Part shown: one piece after another, positions 47,951 through 57,447 of the stretch
Layout of the letters: each line of letters starts with the position of its first letter
Numbering within the stretch: position 1 is the stretch's first letter
NCBI RefSeq assembly: GCF_003226565.1
Contig: NZ_QKOE01000010.1
Location: 86,682 to 150,681 of the forward strand
Length of the DNA: 64,000 nt
Direction of reading: 5' to 3'
Source of the DNA: Parazoarcus communis SWub3 = DSM 12120
GTDB taxonomy: Bacteria; Pseudomonadota; Gammaproteobacteria; Burkholderiales; Rhodocyclaceae
Notes under the pieces: model-generated
Seen by the model: the letters and a program-made list of their open reading frames with translations, nothing else
The model's database searches: none
Told to the model about the DNA's origin: nothing
Translations under genes and position numbers: made by a program

Positions 47951-48472
47951 CTACTCCGCTTGAGCAGTCAGGCGGCGCCGTCGTGTACCCCATAGAGCCG
48001 CGATGCCAGCAAGGGTCAGGCCGAAGGTCTGGGGTTCAGGGACAGTGGCAACCGCGGCGGGCAGGATGGTGAATATGGCCGTGTCAAAGCCAGTCGCACC
48101 GAATGTGTCCCATACCCGCAGGCGAACAAGGTGATCTCCCGCTCCCAGCGACAAGGAGGGACCGGTCAGCAAGTCGTAGGGGACTGCGAACCAGGGACCA
48201 AGGAATAAGTCGTGACGCATATCAAACATGCCATCTTCGTTAAGATCAATCTCCCAGAGGGTAATCAAGTCGTCAAGGTCTGGGTCAATCGAACGAGATA
48301 CGTCAATGAAGAGGCCCCCTCCAGGTTCGGCCAAGAGGTCGGAAATCGGCGAGGGCGAGATTTCTGCCAAAGGCGCTTGATTGATCCGCACAAGATCGGC
48401 ACAAGCATTGTTCGCGAAGGCCATGAAGGTCGTGGTAACAAACGCGAGGGCCAGATGAGAAATTTTGTTCAT
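47951..48472 (-). CDS. PEP-CTERM sorting-domain protein
   Basis: 173 residues. The signal peptide starts MNKISHLALAFVTTTFMAFA. The C-terminus has the PEP-CTERM signature: VPEPQTFGLTLAGIAALWG followed by RTRRRR-type basic residues. Proteins with this signal are processed by an exosortase (EpsH/XrtA) and often decorate biofilm matrix. The middle contains a calcium-binding-like segment with Asp-rich turns (DPDLDDLITLWEIDLNEDG), as in EF-hand/dockerin-like loops. The exosortase must be elsewhere. Confidence 0.85.
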   Translation of the reverse strand: MNKISHLALAFVTTTFMAFANNACADLVRINQAPLAEISPSPISDLLAEPGGGLFIDVSRSIDPDLDDLITLWEIDLNEDGMFDMRHDLFLGPWFAVPYDLLTGPSLSLGAGDHLVRLRVWDTFGATGFDTAIFTILPAAVATVPEPQTFGLTLAGIAALWGTRRRRLTAQAE

Positions 48473-48854
48473 ACGGGTATCCGCTGAGAATGGGGTTGTT
48501 CGAGGCGCTGTTGGCCGGCTCATTAGCAACCTGACTCCGTTGAGGTGCCCCTGCATGGAGTTGGTCCGATGCTACGTGATGTCATTTGACACGCGCATCC
48601 CCCAAATAGAGGATACCTTTGGTTGTCCTGAAAACTCGTGCAGCGTCCGATCTGCCGTACACTGCCCCGAAGCCACTGACTTAGGCCTCTACGAGTGTAA
48701 GGTGATCGGCAAGCAGGCCAGCCAGGCAGGCAGTTATGTAACCCTCAAACACGTACCACCGGTGATCGAGCGCCGCGACACACAAGCGATCTCCTGCCCC
48801 GCAGCGCTCCGCCGGACAACGCGCATGGAAGCGCTCATAGACAACGTGGACGAC
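48473..48854. other. Intergenic region upstream of PEP-CTERM gene, downstream of OMF2
   Basis: About 380 bases with no credible gene. Its last part (48821-48838) is also present in the collapsed copy at 40652. A direct repeat GCGCTCAT at 48831-48838 and 48894-48901 marks the ends of the 63-base deletion seen there. Confidence 0.5.
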
Positions 48855-50291
48855 TCATTGAGCCGTCGTGACGGCGGCGATCTCCGCCCTATCGCGCTCA
48901 TGCAGGCCACCTCCCAGCGACTTGTACAAGGCCACCCGGTTAGCGATTTCCGCGCGGCGCAGTTCCAGCAGCGCCTGCCGTGCGGCCTGCAACTGGCGCT
49001 GAGCGTCGAGCAATTCCAGACGGCCGTCGACACCGGCGCGATAGCGCAGGTCGGACAGCGACAGGCGCCGTTCGGCGGCGGTCACCGCGCGCAGTTGCGC
49101 CTCGATCTGGCGATCGAAGGTGGCCGTTCCAGCCAGGGCATCGGCCACCTCACGGAAGGCCGTCTGGATGGCGCGCTCGTACTGGGCGACCGCCTCGGAT
49201 TTGCGCACCTCGGCCAAACGCAGTTCGGCGCGCAGGCGCCCGCCATGGAACAGCGGCTGGGAAATCTGTGGGGCGAAACGCCAGACCTGCCGGGCTGTGT
49301 CGAACAGGCCACCGAGCGAGGTGCTGGCGTATCCGAACGACGCGGTCAGGGAAATCTGCGGGAAGAACGCCGCCCGCGCCGCACCGATATCGGCATTGGC
49401 GGCCACCAGCATCTGTTCGGCCTGGCGCAAGTCGGGTCGGCTCAGCAGCAGGTCGGCCGGCAAGCCGGCGGGCAGGCGCGCAATCGACGGCTGGCGCTCC
49501 AGCGGCAACGCCGGTGGCAGGTCGCCAGGCAACTCGCTGCCCACCAGCAACTGCAGGGCGTTGTCTGCCTGCGCCCGGGCGCGCCGACGCGCTTCCAGAT
49601 CGGCTTCGGCCAGGGCCACCTGCCCTTCGGCCTGGGCCACGTCCAGGCTGCTGTTCTGGTCGGCCTGCTTGAGCAGGCGTGCCAGCTCCAGCGACTGTTG
49701 CCAGTCGGCCAGGGTGCGCTCGGTCAGTTGCAGTTGCTCGTCGGCCAGGCGCTGGGTGAAGTAAGCCTCGGCCACTGCGCCGACCAAGGCGATCTGCGCC
49801 GCATCACGCCCCTGCTCGCTGGCCAGATAGCGGGCAAACGCCGCATCGGAGAGCGCCCGCACGCGGCCGAACAGATCCAGCTCGAAGGCGCTGAGCGCGA
49901 CGTTCACGCCGGTCTGCTGGCTCACCTCGCGGCGGGTCTGGCCGTTCGTATCGGTGCTCAGGGCACGTTCGCGCGTATGCATCCCGTCCAGCCCCACTGC
50001 CGGCAAGCGCGCGGCACGCGGGATGTTGGCCTGCGCCTGCGCTGCCTCGACATTGAGGGTGGCCAGGCGCAGGTCGCGGTTATTGGCCAGCGACAGCTCG
50101 ATCAACCGCTGCAGGCGCGGATCGCCGAACATCGCGCGCCAACCCAGCGCGCTGGCCGGCAGCGTCGAGGCCTGTGTAGTAGCCGTCATCGGAAAGCTCA
50201 GCGGCACCGGCGCAGCCGGGCGTTGCAGGGTTGGCGTCAGCGAGCAGGCGGTCAGGCAGCCGAGCAGCGGCAGGGTCAATAACAGACGCAT
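48855..50291 (-). CDS. Outer-membrane efflux lipoprotein of the second RND system
   Basis: 478 residues of the OprM/AdeC/NodT family: lipoprotein signal LLTLPLLGCLTACSLTP, two OEP repeats (AFELDLFGRVRALSDAA, LLSRPDLRQAEQMLVAAN). Its ATG overlaps the pump gene stop (TGATG). It should form the outer-membrane channel of the pump encoded upstream. The 3' end occurs a second time at 40652-40775. Confidence 0.92.
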   Translation of the reverse strand: MRLLLTLPLLGCLTACSLTPTLQRPAAPVPLSFPMTATTQASTLPASALGWRAMFGDPRLQRLIELSLANNRDLRLATLNVEAAQAQANIPRAARLPAVGLDGMHTRERALSTDTNGQTRREVSQQTGVNVALSAFELDLFGRVRALSDAAFARYLASEQGRDAAQIALVGAVAEAYFTQRLADEQLQLTERTLADWQQSLELARLLKQADQNSSLDVAQAEGQVALAEADLEARRRARAQADNALQLLVGSELPGDLPPALPLERQPSIARLPAGLPADLLLSRPDLRQAEQMLVAANADIGAARAAFFPQISLTASFGYASTSLGGLFDTARQVWRFAPQISQPLFHGGRLRAELRLAEVRKSEAVAQYERAIQTAFREVADALAGTATFDRQIEAQLRAVTAAERRLSLSDLRYRAGVDGRLELLDAQRQLQAARQALLELRRAEIANRVALYKSLGGGLHERDRAEIAAVTTAQ

Positions 50292-53200
50292 CACGGGTTC
50301 TCCTGGGTCGGCGCGGTGGCGCCACGCTGCACACGCCAAGTGCTCAAGCGCTCCTGCGTGCCAATCACGAAAACGAAAAAGGCCGGTACGAAGAACACCG
50401 CCAGCACGGTGCCACTGAGCATGCCGCCGAACACCCCGGTGCCGATGGCATGTTGGGTTTCAGCGCTGGCGCCGGAAGCGAGCATCAGCGGCAGCACACC
50501 GAGGGTGAAGGCCAGCGAGGTCATCAAGATCGGGCGCAGGCGCAGGCGCGCAGCAGTCACGGCGGCGTCGATCAGCGTACGACCCTCGGCATGCAACTGG
50601 CGGGCAAACTCGACAATAAGAATCGCGTTCTTCGCCGACAGGCCGATGATGGTGATCATCCCCACCTTGAAGAACACATCATTGGGCATGCCGCGCAACA
50701 TCACCGCGGCCACCGCACCGAGCAGGCCCAGCGGCACCACCAGCATCACCGACAGCGGAATCGACCAGCTCTCGTAGAGCGCCGCCAGCACCAGGAACAC
50801 CACCAGCGCCGACAGCAGCATCAACAGCGGGGCCTGCGCCGCCGATTGGCGCTCCTGCAGCGACTGTCCCGTCCAGGCCACGGCGAAGCCTTGCGGCAAC
50901 TGTGCCACCAGGCGCTCCATCTCGGCCATCGCCGCGCCGCTGGAAACGCCCTCGGCCGCCCCCCCGGCGATGCGCACGGCGGGGAAACCCTGGAAGCGCG
51001 TCATCTGCTGCGGCGACTCGCTCCACACTGGCCTCACCACCTCGCGCAGCGGCACCATACCGCCGCTGGCATTGCGCACGCGCAGGCCGAGCACGTCATC
51101 CAGTTGCATGCGCGCCGGGGCATCGGCCTGCAGGATGACCTGCTGCATCCGCCCGGCATTGGGAAAATCGTTCACGTACAGCGAACCCATTGCCGCCGAC
51201 AGCGTACTGCTCACGGCGGCAAAGGACAGGCCCATGGCCTCGGCCTTCTGCCGGTCAATCTCCAGGCGGATGCTCTCGCCGGGTGGCAGGCCATCGGGGT
51301 AGACATCGCTGACCACCTTGCTCTGCGCCGCCAGCTCCAGCAACTTCGCCTGCGCAGCCAACAATGCGGCCTCGCCACGGTTGGCCCGATCCTGAAGGAA
51401 CAAGGTGAAGCCGGACGATGTACCCAGTTCGTCGATGGCCGGTGGCATCAGACTCATCACCGTCCCCTCGACATTGTCGGCCATGGCCTGCTGCGCCAGT
51501 TCTGCCTCTCTGGCAGCCGTGGCGCCATTACGCTGGTCCCAGTCCTTGAGCATGGTAAAGGCCATGGCGGCGTTGGGGCCGGAGCCGGCGAAACTGAAAC
51601 CCAGCACCACCATGTTTGCGTCCAGCCCCGGGCGCGAGGCCACATGCGCCTCGTAGGCCTTGACCACGTCCAGCGTGCGTTCGCTGGTGGCGCCGGTCGG
51701 CAACTGGATGGAGGTCATGAAGTAGCCCTGGTCCTCCTCGGGCAGGAAGGACGACGGCAGTTGCGCGGCAGCGATGGTCAGCACCGCGCAGAGCACGGCG
51801 AACGCCGCCATCATCCGCCCGCTGCGCCCGGCCAGGCGCGCCACCCGCGTACCGTAGCTTGCGGTGAGGCGCGCGAAGCCACGGTTGAAGGCGCCGAAGA
51901 AGCCACGCATTTGATGGTGATCGGCACCCACCGGGCGCAGCAGCGTGGCGCACAGCGCCGGCGTCAGGCTCAGGGCAAGGAAGGCCGAGAACAGGATCGA
52001 CACCGCCATCGACAGGGTGAATTGCTGATAGATCACCCCCACCGAACCACTGCCGAAGGCCATGGGGATGAACACGGCGGTCAGCACCAGGGTGATGCCG
52101 ATCACCGCGCCAGTGATTTCCTGCATCGCCCGTATGGTCGCCTCCTTCGGCGACAAGCCCTGGGTGGCCATCAGGCGCTCGACGTTCTCCACCACCACGA
52201 TCGCGTCGTCAACGATGATGCCAATGGCCAGCACCATGCCGAACATGGTCAGCGAGTTGATCGAAAAACCGGCCAGCAGCATCACCGCAAAGGTGCCGAG
52301 CAGCGCGATGGGCGCGACGATGGCCGGGATCAGCGTGTAGCGCAGGTTCTGCAGGAACAGGAACATCACCAGGAACACCAGCGCCATGGCCTCGAACAGG
52401 GTGTAGATCACCTTCTCGATGGACACCTTGACGAAAGGCGCCGTATCAAACGGCACCGAGTAGGCCATGCCAGCCGGCATGCCCGGCGCCAGTTCGGCCA
52501 GGCGCTCGCGCACCGCCGCAGCGGTACGGACGGCGTTGGCGCCGGGCGAGAGCTGGATGGCGGCACTGGTCGCCGCCACGCCATTCTCGCGATTGGAAAA
52601 GGCGTAGGACTGCGCACCCAGTTCGATCCGCGCCACATCGCCAAGCACCACCTTCGCCCCATCGGCACCGGCGCGCAGGACCACAGCGGCAAACTGTTCC
52701 GGCGTGCTCAGCTGCCCTTCCACGGTCAGCGGCACGGTCAGGCGCTGGCCCGGCAACGCAGGCTCGTCGCCGACCCGGCCGGGGGCGATCTGCGCGTTCT
52801 GCTGCTCGATGGCCTGGGCCAGCTCATTCATCGTCAGGCCATAGGCGGTGAGCTTGCTCGGGTCGACCCAGACGCGCATGGCCTGCTCCGCGCCGAACAG
52901 CTGCACACGCCCCACACCGTCGATACGACGCAGCGCCTGGACGATGTTGCGCACCAGGTAATCATTCAGCGCAACCTCATCGAACTGACCATTGGGCGAG
53001 GTCAAGCCGACCATCATCAAGAAACCCGAGGCGGCGGACTCCACCTGCAGGCCGCTCTGCCGCACGGCCTGGGGCAGGCGCGGTTCGACGGCTTTGATCC
53101 GGTTCTGCACGTCCACCTGGGCCAGCTCCACGTCGGTGCCCGGCTTGAAGGTGGCAGTGATCTGAGCGGTACCCGAGGTATCGACCGAGGACGTGAAGTA

Positions 53201-53428
53201 CAGCAGGTTCTTCACCCCCGACAGCTCACGCTCGACCAGGCTCACCACCGAATCGTTGAGCGTCTGCGGGGTGGCGCCCGGATAAGTGGCGTAGAGGGTC
53301 ACCGACGGCGGCGCCACTGACGGGTAGCGGGCGATGGGCAACTGCGGAATGGCGATGATGCCGGCCAGCACGATGAACAGGGCAATCACCCAGGCGAACA
53401 CCGGGCGGTTGATGAAAAACTGCGGCAT
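50291..53428 (-). CDS. RND multidrug efflux transporter (AdeB/MexD-like)
   Basis: A 1045-residue HAE1-type proton antiporter in the inner membrane. The start MPQFFINRPVFAWVIALFIV at 53428 is the usual N-terminus of this subgroup. Proton-relay residues lie in GIIVDDAIVVVENVERL and GLSAKNAILIVEFARQL. The pore domain starts with the PIARYPSVAPPSVTLYATYP loop. The sequence is closer to AdeB/MexD/OqxB pumps than to the MexF-like pump at 34041. Confidence 0.94.
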   Translation of the reverse strand: MPQFFINRPVFAWVIALFIVLAGIIAIPQLPIARYPSVAPPSVTLYATYPGATPQTLNDSVVSLVERELSGVKNLLYFTSSVDTSGTAQITATFKPGTDVELAQVDVQNRIKAVEPRLPQAVRQSGLQVESAASGFLMMVGLTSPNGQFDEVALNDYLVRNIVQALRRIDGVGRVQLFGAEQAMRVWVDPSKLTAYGLTMNELAQAIEQQNAQIAPGRVGDEPALPGQRLTVPLTVEGQLSTPEQFAAVVLRAGADGAKVVLGDVARIELGAQSYAFSNRENGVAATSAAIQLSPGANAVRTAAAVRERLAELAPGMPAGMAYSVPFDTAPFVKVSIEKVIYTLFEAMALVFLVMFLFLQNLRYTLIPAIVAPIALLGTFAVMLLAGFSINSLTMFGMVLAIGIIVDDAIVVVENVERLMATQGLSPKEATIRAMQEITGAVIGITLVLTAVFIPMAFGSGSVGVIYQQFTLSMAVSILFSAFLALSLTPALCATLLRPVGADHHQMRGFFGAFNRGFARLTASYGTRVARLAGRSGRMMAAFAVLCAVLTIAAAQLPSSFLPEEDQGYFMTSIQLPTGATSERTLDVVKAYEAHVASRPGLDANMVVLGFSFAGSGPNAAMAFTMLKDWDQRNGATAAREAELAQQAMADNVEGTVMSLMPPAIDELGTSSGFTLFLQDRANRGEAALLAAQAKLLELAAQSKVVSDVYPDGLPPGESIRLEIDRQKAEAMGLSFAAVSSTLSAAMGSLYVNDFPNAGRMQQVILQADAPARMQLDDVLGLRVRNASGGMVPLREVVRPVWSESPQQMTRFQGFPAVRIAGGAAEGVSSGAAMAEMERLVAQLPQGFAVAWTGQSLQERQSAAQAPLLMLLSALVVFLVLAALYESWSIPLSVMLVVPLGLLGAVAAVMLRGMPNDVFFKVGMITIIGLSAKNAILIVEFARQLHAEGRTLIDAAVTAARLRLRPILMTSLAFTLGVLPLMLASGASAETQHAIGTGVFGGMLSGTVLAVFFVPAFFVFVIGTQERLSTWRVQRGATAPTQENP

Positions 53429-53444
53429 GACGGTTTCTCCGAAC

Positions 53445-54596
53445 TCAGCGCGCGACAGCACTGAGCTGTTCGTGGGCGACAGCGGGCCAAGGTCGAGTGA
53501 CAACCCGGGACATCGGACTCAGGCGTTCGATGCCCTCGACCACCACCTGCTGCCCGGCGCTCAGCCCGGACACCACGCGGTAACGACGCGCCACCAGCTC
53601 ACCGACCTCGATGGGCACCTGCTGTGCCTGGCCCTGGGCATCCACCACCCACACGGTGGCCTGGCCTGCGCTGCGGATCACCGCCTGCTGCGGTACGCTC
53701 AGCGCGGCCGGGTAATGTGCGCGGGGAATCCGCGCCTGCACATAAAGGCCGGGCAGCAGGCGACGCTGGGGGTTGTCCACCAGCACGCGCAGCAACACGT
53801 CGCCAGTGCCGGCATCCACTTCGATGCCGGAGAACAGGATGCGCCCGCGCATGCCCAGCGGCTTGCCGTCGCTACCGAGGATATCCACGCCCACTTCCGG
53901 CGTCGCCGAGCCGACCTGCTGGCGCAGCGCCTCCAGTGCCGAGGCGGACTGGCGCACGTCGACATACACCTGGTCGATCTGCTGGATGCGTGCCATGGGC
54001 GTGACATCGGTCGGCGATACCAGCGCCCCTTCGCTGACCAGCGCCTGGTCGATCCGCCCGGCGATCGGCGCCTCGACACTGGCAAACTGCAGGTCCAGCT
54101 TGCGCCGCGCCAGGGTCGCCCGGGCCTGGGCCACGTCGGCGGCGGCCTGATCGCGCAGCGCCACGGCATCGTCATACACCTGGCGGCTGACCGCTTCGGC
54201 ACGCATCAGCGGGGTCAGGCGATCGGCCTGCACCCGCGCCCGCACCAGGGTCGCCTCGGCACGCTGCAAGGCGGCAGCAGCACTATCGACCTCGGCCTTG
54301 AACGGCGCCGGGTTGATCTGGAACAACACGGCCCCCTCCTTGATCTCGGCCCCCTGCTCAAACAGGCGGCGCTGCACGATGCCGCCGATCTGCGCGCGAA
54401 TCTCGGCACTGCGCACCGCGGCCACACGCGCCGGCAGATCCTCGCTGACCGCCAGTTCGTGCGCCTGCAGTGTCAGCACCGACACCTGCGGCGGCGCGGA
54501 TGTTTCAGCTTGCTCTGCCACCGAATCGCAACCTGCCAGTCCCAGTACGGCAAGCCCTGCGAGCAGAATGCCCAGATGCCGCTGTTTGCTGCCCAT
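53445..54596 (-). CDS. RND efflux periplasmic adaptor (AdeA/MexC-like lipoprotein)
   Basis: 383 residues with a lipoprotein signal (GILLAGLAVLGLAGCDS) and the adaptor halves (IRAQIGGIVQRRLFEQGAEI, VEAPIAGRIDQALVSEG). First gene of the minus-strand operon; ATG 54596 lies 161 bases from the divergent response regulator gene. The upstream in-frame extension to 54743 lacks a signal and is not used. Confidence 0.92.
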   Translation of the reverse strand: MGSKQRHLGILLAGLAVLGLAGCDSVAEQAETSAPPQVSVLTLQAHELAVSEDLPARVAAVRSAEIRAQIGGIVQRRLFEQGAEIKEGAVLFQINPAPFKAEVDSAAAALQRAEATLVRARVQADRLTPLMRAEAVSRQVYDDAVALRDQAAADVAQARATLARRKLDLQFASVEAPIAGRIDQALVSEGALVSPTDVTPMARIQQIDQVYVDVRQSASALEALRQQVGSATPEVGVDILGSDGKPLGMRGRILFSGIEVDAGTGDVLLRVLVDNPQRRLLPGLYVQARIPRAHYPAALSVPQQAVIRSAGQATVWVVDAQGQAQQVPIEVGELVARRYRVVSGLSAGQQVVVEGIERLSPMSRVVTRPWPAVAHEQLSAVAR

Positions 54597-54757
54597 AACC
54601 CACTCCTCGTTGCACGCGACGCCCTGGCGACCTGATGTCGACCGGGTGCGGATCAAGGCTGCAGTCTGGCTTTCCGCTATTGCGAATGATTCGAGGCTTT
54701 GTGGAGAAAGCATGGAGGGCGCGATAAAATTCGGCGCCATCATCTGCGAGCCTGTTC

Positions 54758-55486
54758 ATGTCCGATCCCCACGCGCGCGTCAGCCCCGCCTCCCCGGCGC
54801 TGGTGCTGATCGCCGAAGACGAAGCCGAGATCGCCGACATCCTCACCGCCTACCTGCAACGCAGCGGCCTTCGCACCCACCACGCCAGCGACGGCCAGCA
54901 GGCCCTGACCCTGCACCAGACCCTCAAGCCGGACCTGCTGCTGCTCGACGTACAGATGCCCATCCTGGATGGCTGGAAAGTGCTCAGCGAAATTCGCTCC
55001 CGCGGCGACACCCCGGTGATCATGCTCACCGCGCTCGACCAGGACATCGACAAGCTGATGGGGCTGCGCCTGGGCGCTGACGACTACGTGGTCAAACCCT
55101 TCAACCCGGCCGAGGTGGTGGCACGGGTGCAGGCGGTGCTGCGGCGCACACGAGCGGGCGTGCCGACCGCCACGCAGGTGCTGCGTGTTGGCCCGTTCCA
55201 GATCGACCTGGACAGCCACGAGGCCAGCGTGCAACTGGATGAGCAGCGGCAGACGCTGGATCTGACCCTGACCGAGTTCAAGCTGCTGGCCTGCCTGATG
55301 CGCGCACCCAAGCGGGTGTTCAGCCGCGCGGAACTGCTGGTCAACTGCCTGCCCGAAGGCGACACCCAGGAGCGCACCGTGGACAGCCACGTCAGCAAAC
55401 TGCGCAAGAAGCTCGAGGCGCTCGACATTCAGGGGGTGCCGGCCAGCGTCTGGGGCGTGGGCTATCGCTTCGGCGTCGAGCCATGA
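54758..55486 (+). CDS. OmpR-family response regulator (AdeR/BaeR-like)
   Basis: 242 residues. Receiver domain with acidic pocket (IAEDEAEIAD), phosphoacceptor Asp (LLLLDVQMPILDGW) and Lys (VVKPFNPAEV). The C-terminal winged helix contains LTLTEFKLLACLMRAP and VDSHVSKLRKKLEAL. It is divergent from the efflux operon, as AdeRS is from AdeABC, so it probably activates that operon. Its stop overlaps the kinase start. An internal fragment recurs at 40783-40840. Confidence 0.93.
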   Translation: MSDPHARVSPASPALVLIAEDEAEIADILTAYLQRSGLRTHHASDGQQALTLHQTLKPDLLLLDVQMPILDGWKVLSEIRSRGDTPVIMLTALDQDIDKLMGLRLGADDYVVKPFNPAEVVARVQAVLRRTRAGVPTATQVLRVGPFQIDLDSHEASVQLDEQRQTLDLTLTEFKLLACLMRAPKRVFSRAELLVNCLPEGDTQERTVDSHVSKLRKKLEALDIQGVPASVWGVGYRFGVEP

Positions 55487-56559
55487 AGCCGACACCGGGG
55501 CTGCGCCGGCAGATCATCCAGTCACTGGCGGTGATGGCGCTGGGCATCATCTGCATCTCGGTGATCGGCACCTATGTGTTCTACGCCTTCGCCATCACCT
55601 ACCTGCCGGGCAGCATCTCCGACACCATGGTGCCCTCACGGGTGGAACTGGTGTGGATCGTCTGCACCATCATTGCCGCACTAAGCATGGCGGTGTTCGT
55701 CGCCGTGCGTCTGTCGCGCCGGCTGATCACACCACTGAACTCGGTGGCGCACAGCCTGCGTGAAGTGGCTCAAGGCAAGCTCGACGCCCGTGCACCGTTG
55801 GACGAGCAAGCCATGGGCGAAACAGCGCAACTGGTGCGTGACTTCAATGCCATGGCCGAGCGCTTGCAGGGCATGACCCGCGAGCGCGAGTTCTGGAACG
55901 CCGCCATCGCTCACGAGTTGCGCACCCCGGTCACCATCCTGCGTGGCCGCCTGCAGGGCCTGGCAGAAGGCGTGTTCACGCCCAGCAACGCGCTGTTCGA
56001 AGGCCTGCTTCGTCAGGTCGAGGGCCTGAGCCGTCTGATCGAAGACCTGCGCGTGCTCAGCCTGAACGACAGCGGGCATCTGGAAGTGCAACGGGTTCGT
56101 GTCACGCTGGCCGATGAACTGGATACCGTGCTGCAGGCCTTCGCCGCGCCCCTGGCAGAGAAAGGCTTTCACCTGCACAAGAAACTGGACGCCAACCTGC
56201 AGGTAGAGTGTGATGCCGTGCGCATCCGTCAAGCCCTGATGGCGCTGCTGGAGAATGCCCTGCACCATGCCGATCCAGGCGAACTGCGGGTTCGCCTGGC
56301 GCAGACGGACGACCTCTGCCACCTGAGCGTGGAAGACGACGGTCCTGGCATCGACAGCGCGCTGACCAGCGAAATCTTCGAGGCCTTTCGTCGTGGCGAC
56401 CCTTCGCGCTCACGCAAGAATGGTGGCAGCGGCCTGGGACTCGCCGTGGTCAAGGCCATCGCAGAAGCCCATGGCGGTCATGCGGCATGCCACGCATCGG
56501 GCACAGGAAGTTCATTCGTGATTTCCTGGCCAACCCGGGTACAAGCTCCAGAAAGTTAG
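55483..56559 (+). CDS. Sensor histidine kinase (AdeS/BaeS-like)
   Basis: 358 residues. Two transmembrane helices (about residues 12-35 and 56-78) bracket only ~20 periplasmic residues, so it may sense within the membrane. HAMP follows at ~80-130. The H-box is NAAIAHELRTPVTILRGRL, N-box ENALHHADPGELRV, and ATP-lid motifs DDGPGIDS and NGGSGLGLAVVKAIAEAHGG. The C-terminal 48 codons lie within the first copy of a 217-bp tandem duplication. Confidence 0.93.
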   Translation: MKPTPGLRRQIIQSLAVMALGIICISVIGTYVFYAFAITYLPGSISDTMVPSRVELVWIVCTIIAALSMAVFVAVRLSRRLITPLNSVAHSLREVAQGKLDARAPLDEQAMGETAQLVRDFNAMAERLQGMTREREFWNAAIAHELRTPVTILRGRLQGLAEGVFTPSNALFEGLLRQVEGLSRLIEDLRVLSLNDSGHLEVQRVRVTLADELDTVLQAFAAPLAEKGFHLHKKLDANLQVECDAVRIRQALMALLENALHHADPGELRVRLAQTDDLCHLSVEDDGPGIDSALTSEIFEAFRRGDPSRSRKNGGSGLGLAVVKAIAEAHGGHAACHASGTGSSFVISWPTRVQAPES

Positions 56560-56847
56560 CGAGTTATCCCAATGCTGCGGATAGCCGCACGAGGGCTGGC
56601 TTGGCAAAGCGTGATTTGCATGTTTTTGGCGTAAGAATGGTGGCAGCGGCCTGGGGCTCGCCGTGGTCAAGGCCATCGCAGAAGCCCATGGCGGTCATGC
56701 GGCATGCCGCGCATCGGGCACAGGAAGTTCATTCGTGATTTCCTGGCCAACCCGGGTACAAACTCCAGAAAGTTAGCGGCTTATCCCAATGCTGCGGATA
56801 GCCGCACAAGGGCTGGCCTGGCAAAGCGTGATTTGCATGTTTTTGGC
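56416..56847 (+). repeat. 217-bp tandem duplication covering the kinase 3' end
   Basis: Bases 56416-56630 recur at 56633-56847 with an exact 217-base period and only a few substitutions. The unit contains the last 48 codons of the histidine kinase, its stop and ~70 bases of downstream DNA. The second copy lacks the rest of the gene and is a dead fragment. Confidence 0.95.
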
Positions 56848-57140
56848 AACAGTCGGCAACTCGGCCGAAGCTGCCGGAGGCTTGATGGCGCAGTCAGGCA
56901 GCAATGTGTTGGTCACCTGCCGCTCGAGCGTCAGGCGACGGCGAATGGCGGCTTCTCCATGAACTACCGACCCGGTGCTGCCTTTCCTAGGAACAGTAAA
57001 GCGGACGTTCATTGTTCGCGAAGAGCTCGTCTCAGTCGCTTGGAGGAGCGTGGTTCATCATCTGCTTTTCGAGATTCTCCAGAACGCCCTAGTCTGTACG
57101 ACAGGAGCAGCCACACGACCGTCACCAGAGCCGACCGCCG
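56848..57140. other. Intergenic region with no visible gene
   Basis: About 290 bases after the tandem duplication. I see no credible coding frame, hairpin or promoter that stands out. Confidence 0.4.
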
Positions 57141-57410
57141 CTACTCATTGAATGACGCTGTGATGGCGGCCAGTGGAATGCGAAGATGAATTACTTTCTC
57201 CTTGGACTGCAATAGCGCTCTGACATCAGCATCGGCAATCCATTCCGGCTGAACTGACAACTCAAGGTGTGCCTGACAGTCTTCCGACGGGAACTCGCCG
57301 TTCTTGATCCCCTGAAGAAACGACTCTCGGACGCACATTGGGATATGGAACATCAAGAGCGAGCGCCCTGAGTTGTGGCGTACGTAGACTTCTACGGTCT
57401 GATCGTCCAT
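57141..57410 (-). CDS. Small protein of unknown function
   Basis: An 89-residue frame on the minus strand (MDDQTVEVYVRHNSGRSLLM) with amphipathic composition and no recognised domain. It lies 38 bases upstream of, and in the same direction as, the GIY-YIG-like gene's end region, but the two are not clearly coupled. Composition and its full-length frame make it a plausible real gene. Confidence 0.5.
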   Translation of the reverse strand: MDDQTVEVYVRHNSGRSLLMFHIPMCVRESFLQGIKNGEFPSEDCQAHLELSVQPEWIADADVRALLQSKEKVIHLRIPLAAITASFNE

Positions 57411-57447
57411 GGTTCAGCAATCACCTCGGTGGTTCTGGGCAGTTAAA

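Noticed and set aside
50231..53320. Open frame of 1029 codons on the plus strand
   Set aside because: It is antisense to the RND2 pump gene; the composition (His, Gln, Arg-rich without domains) is that of a GC-rich shadow frame.
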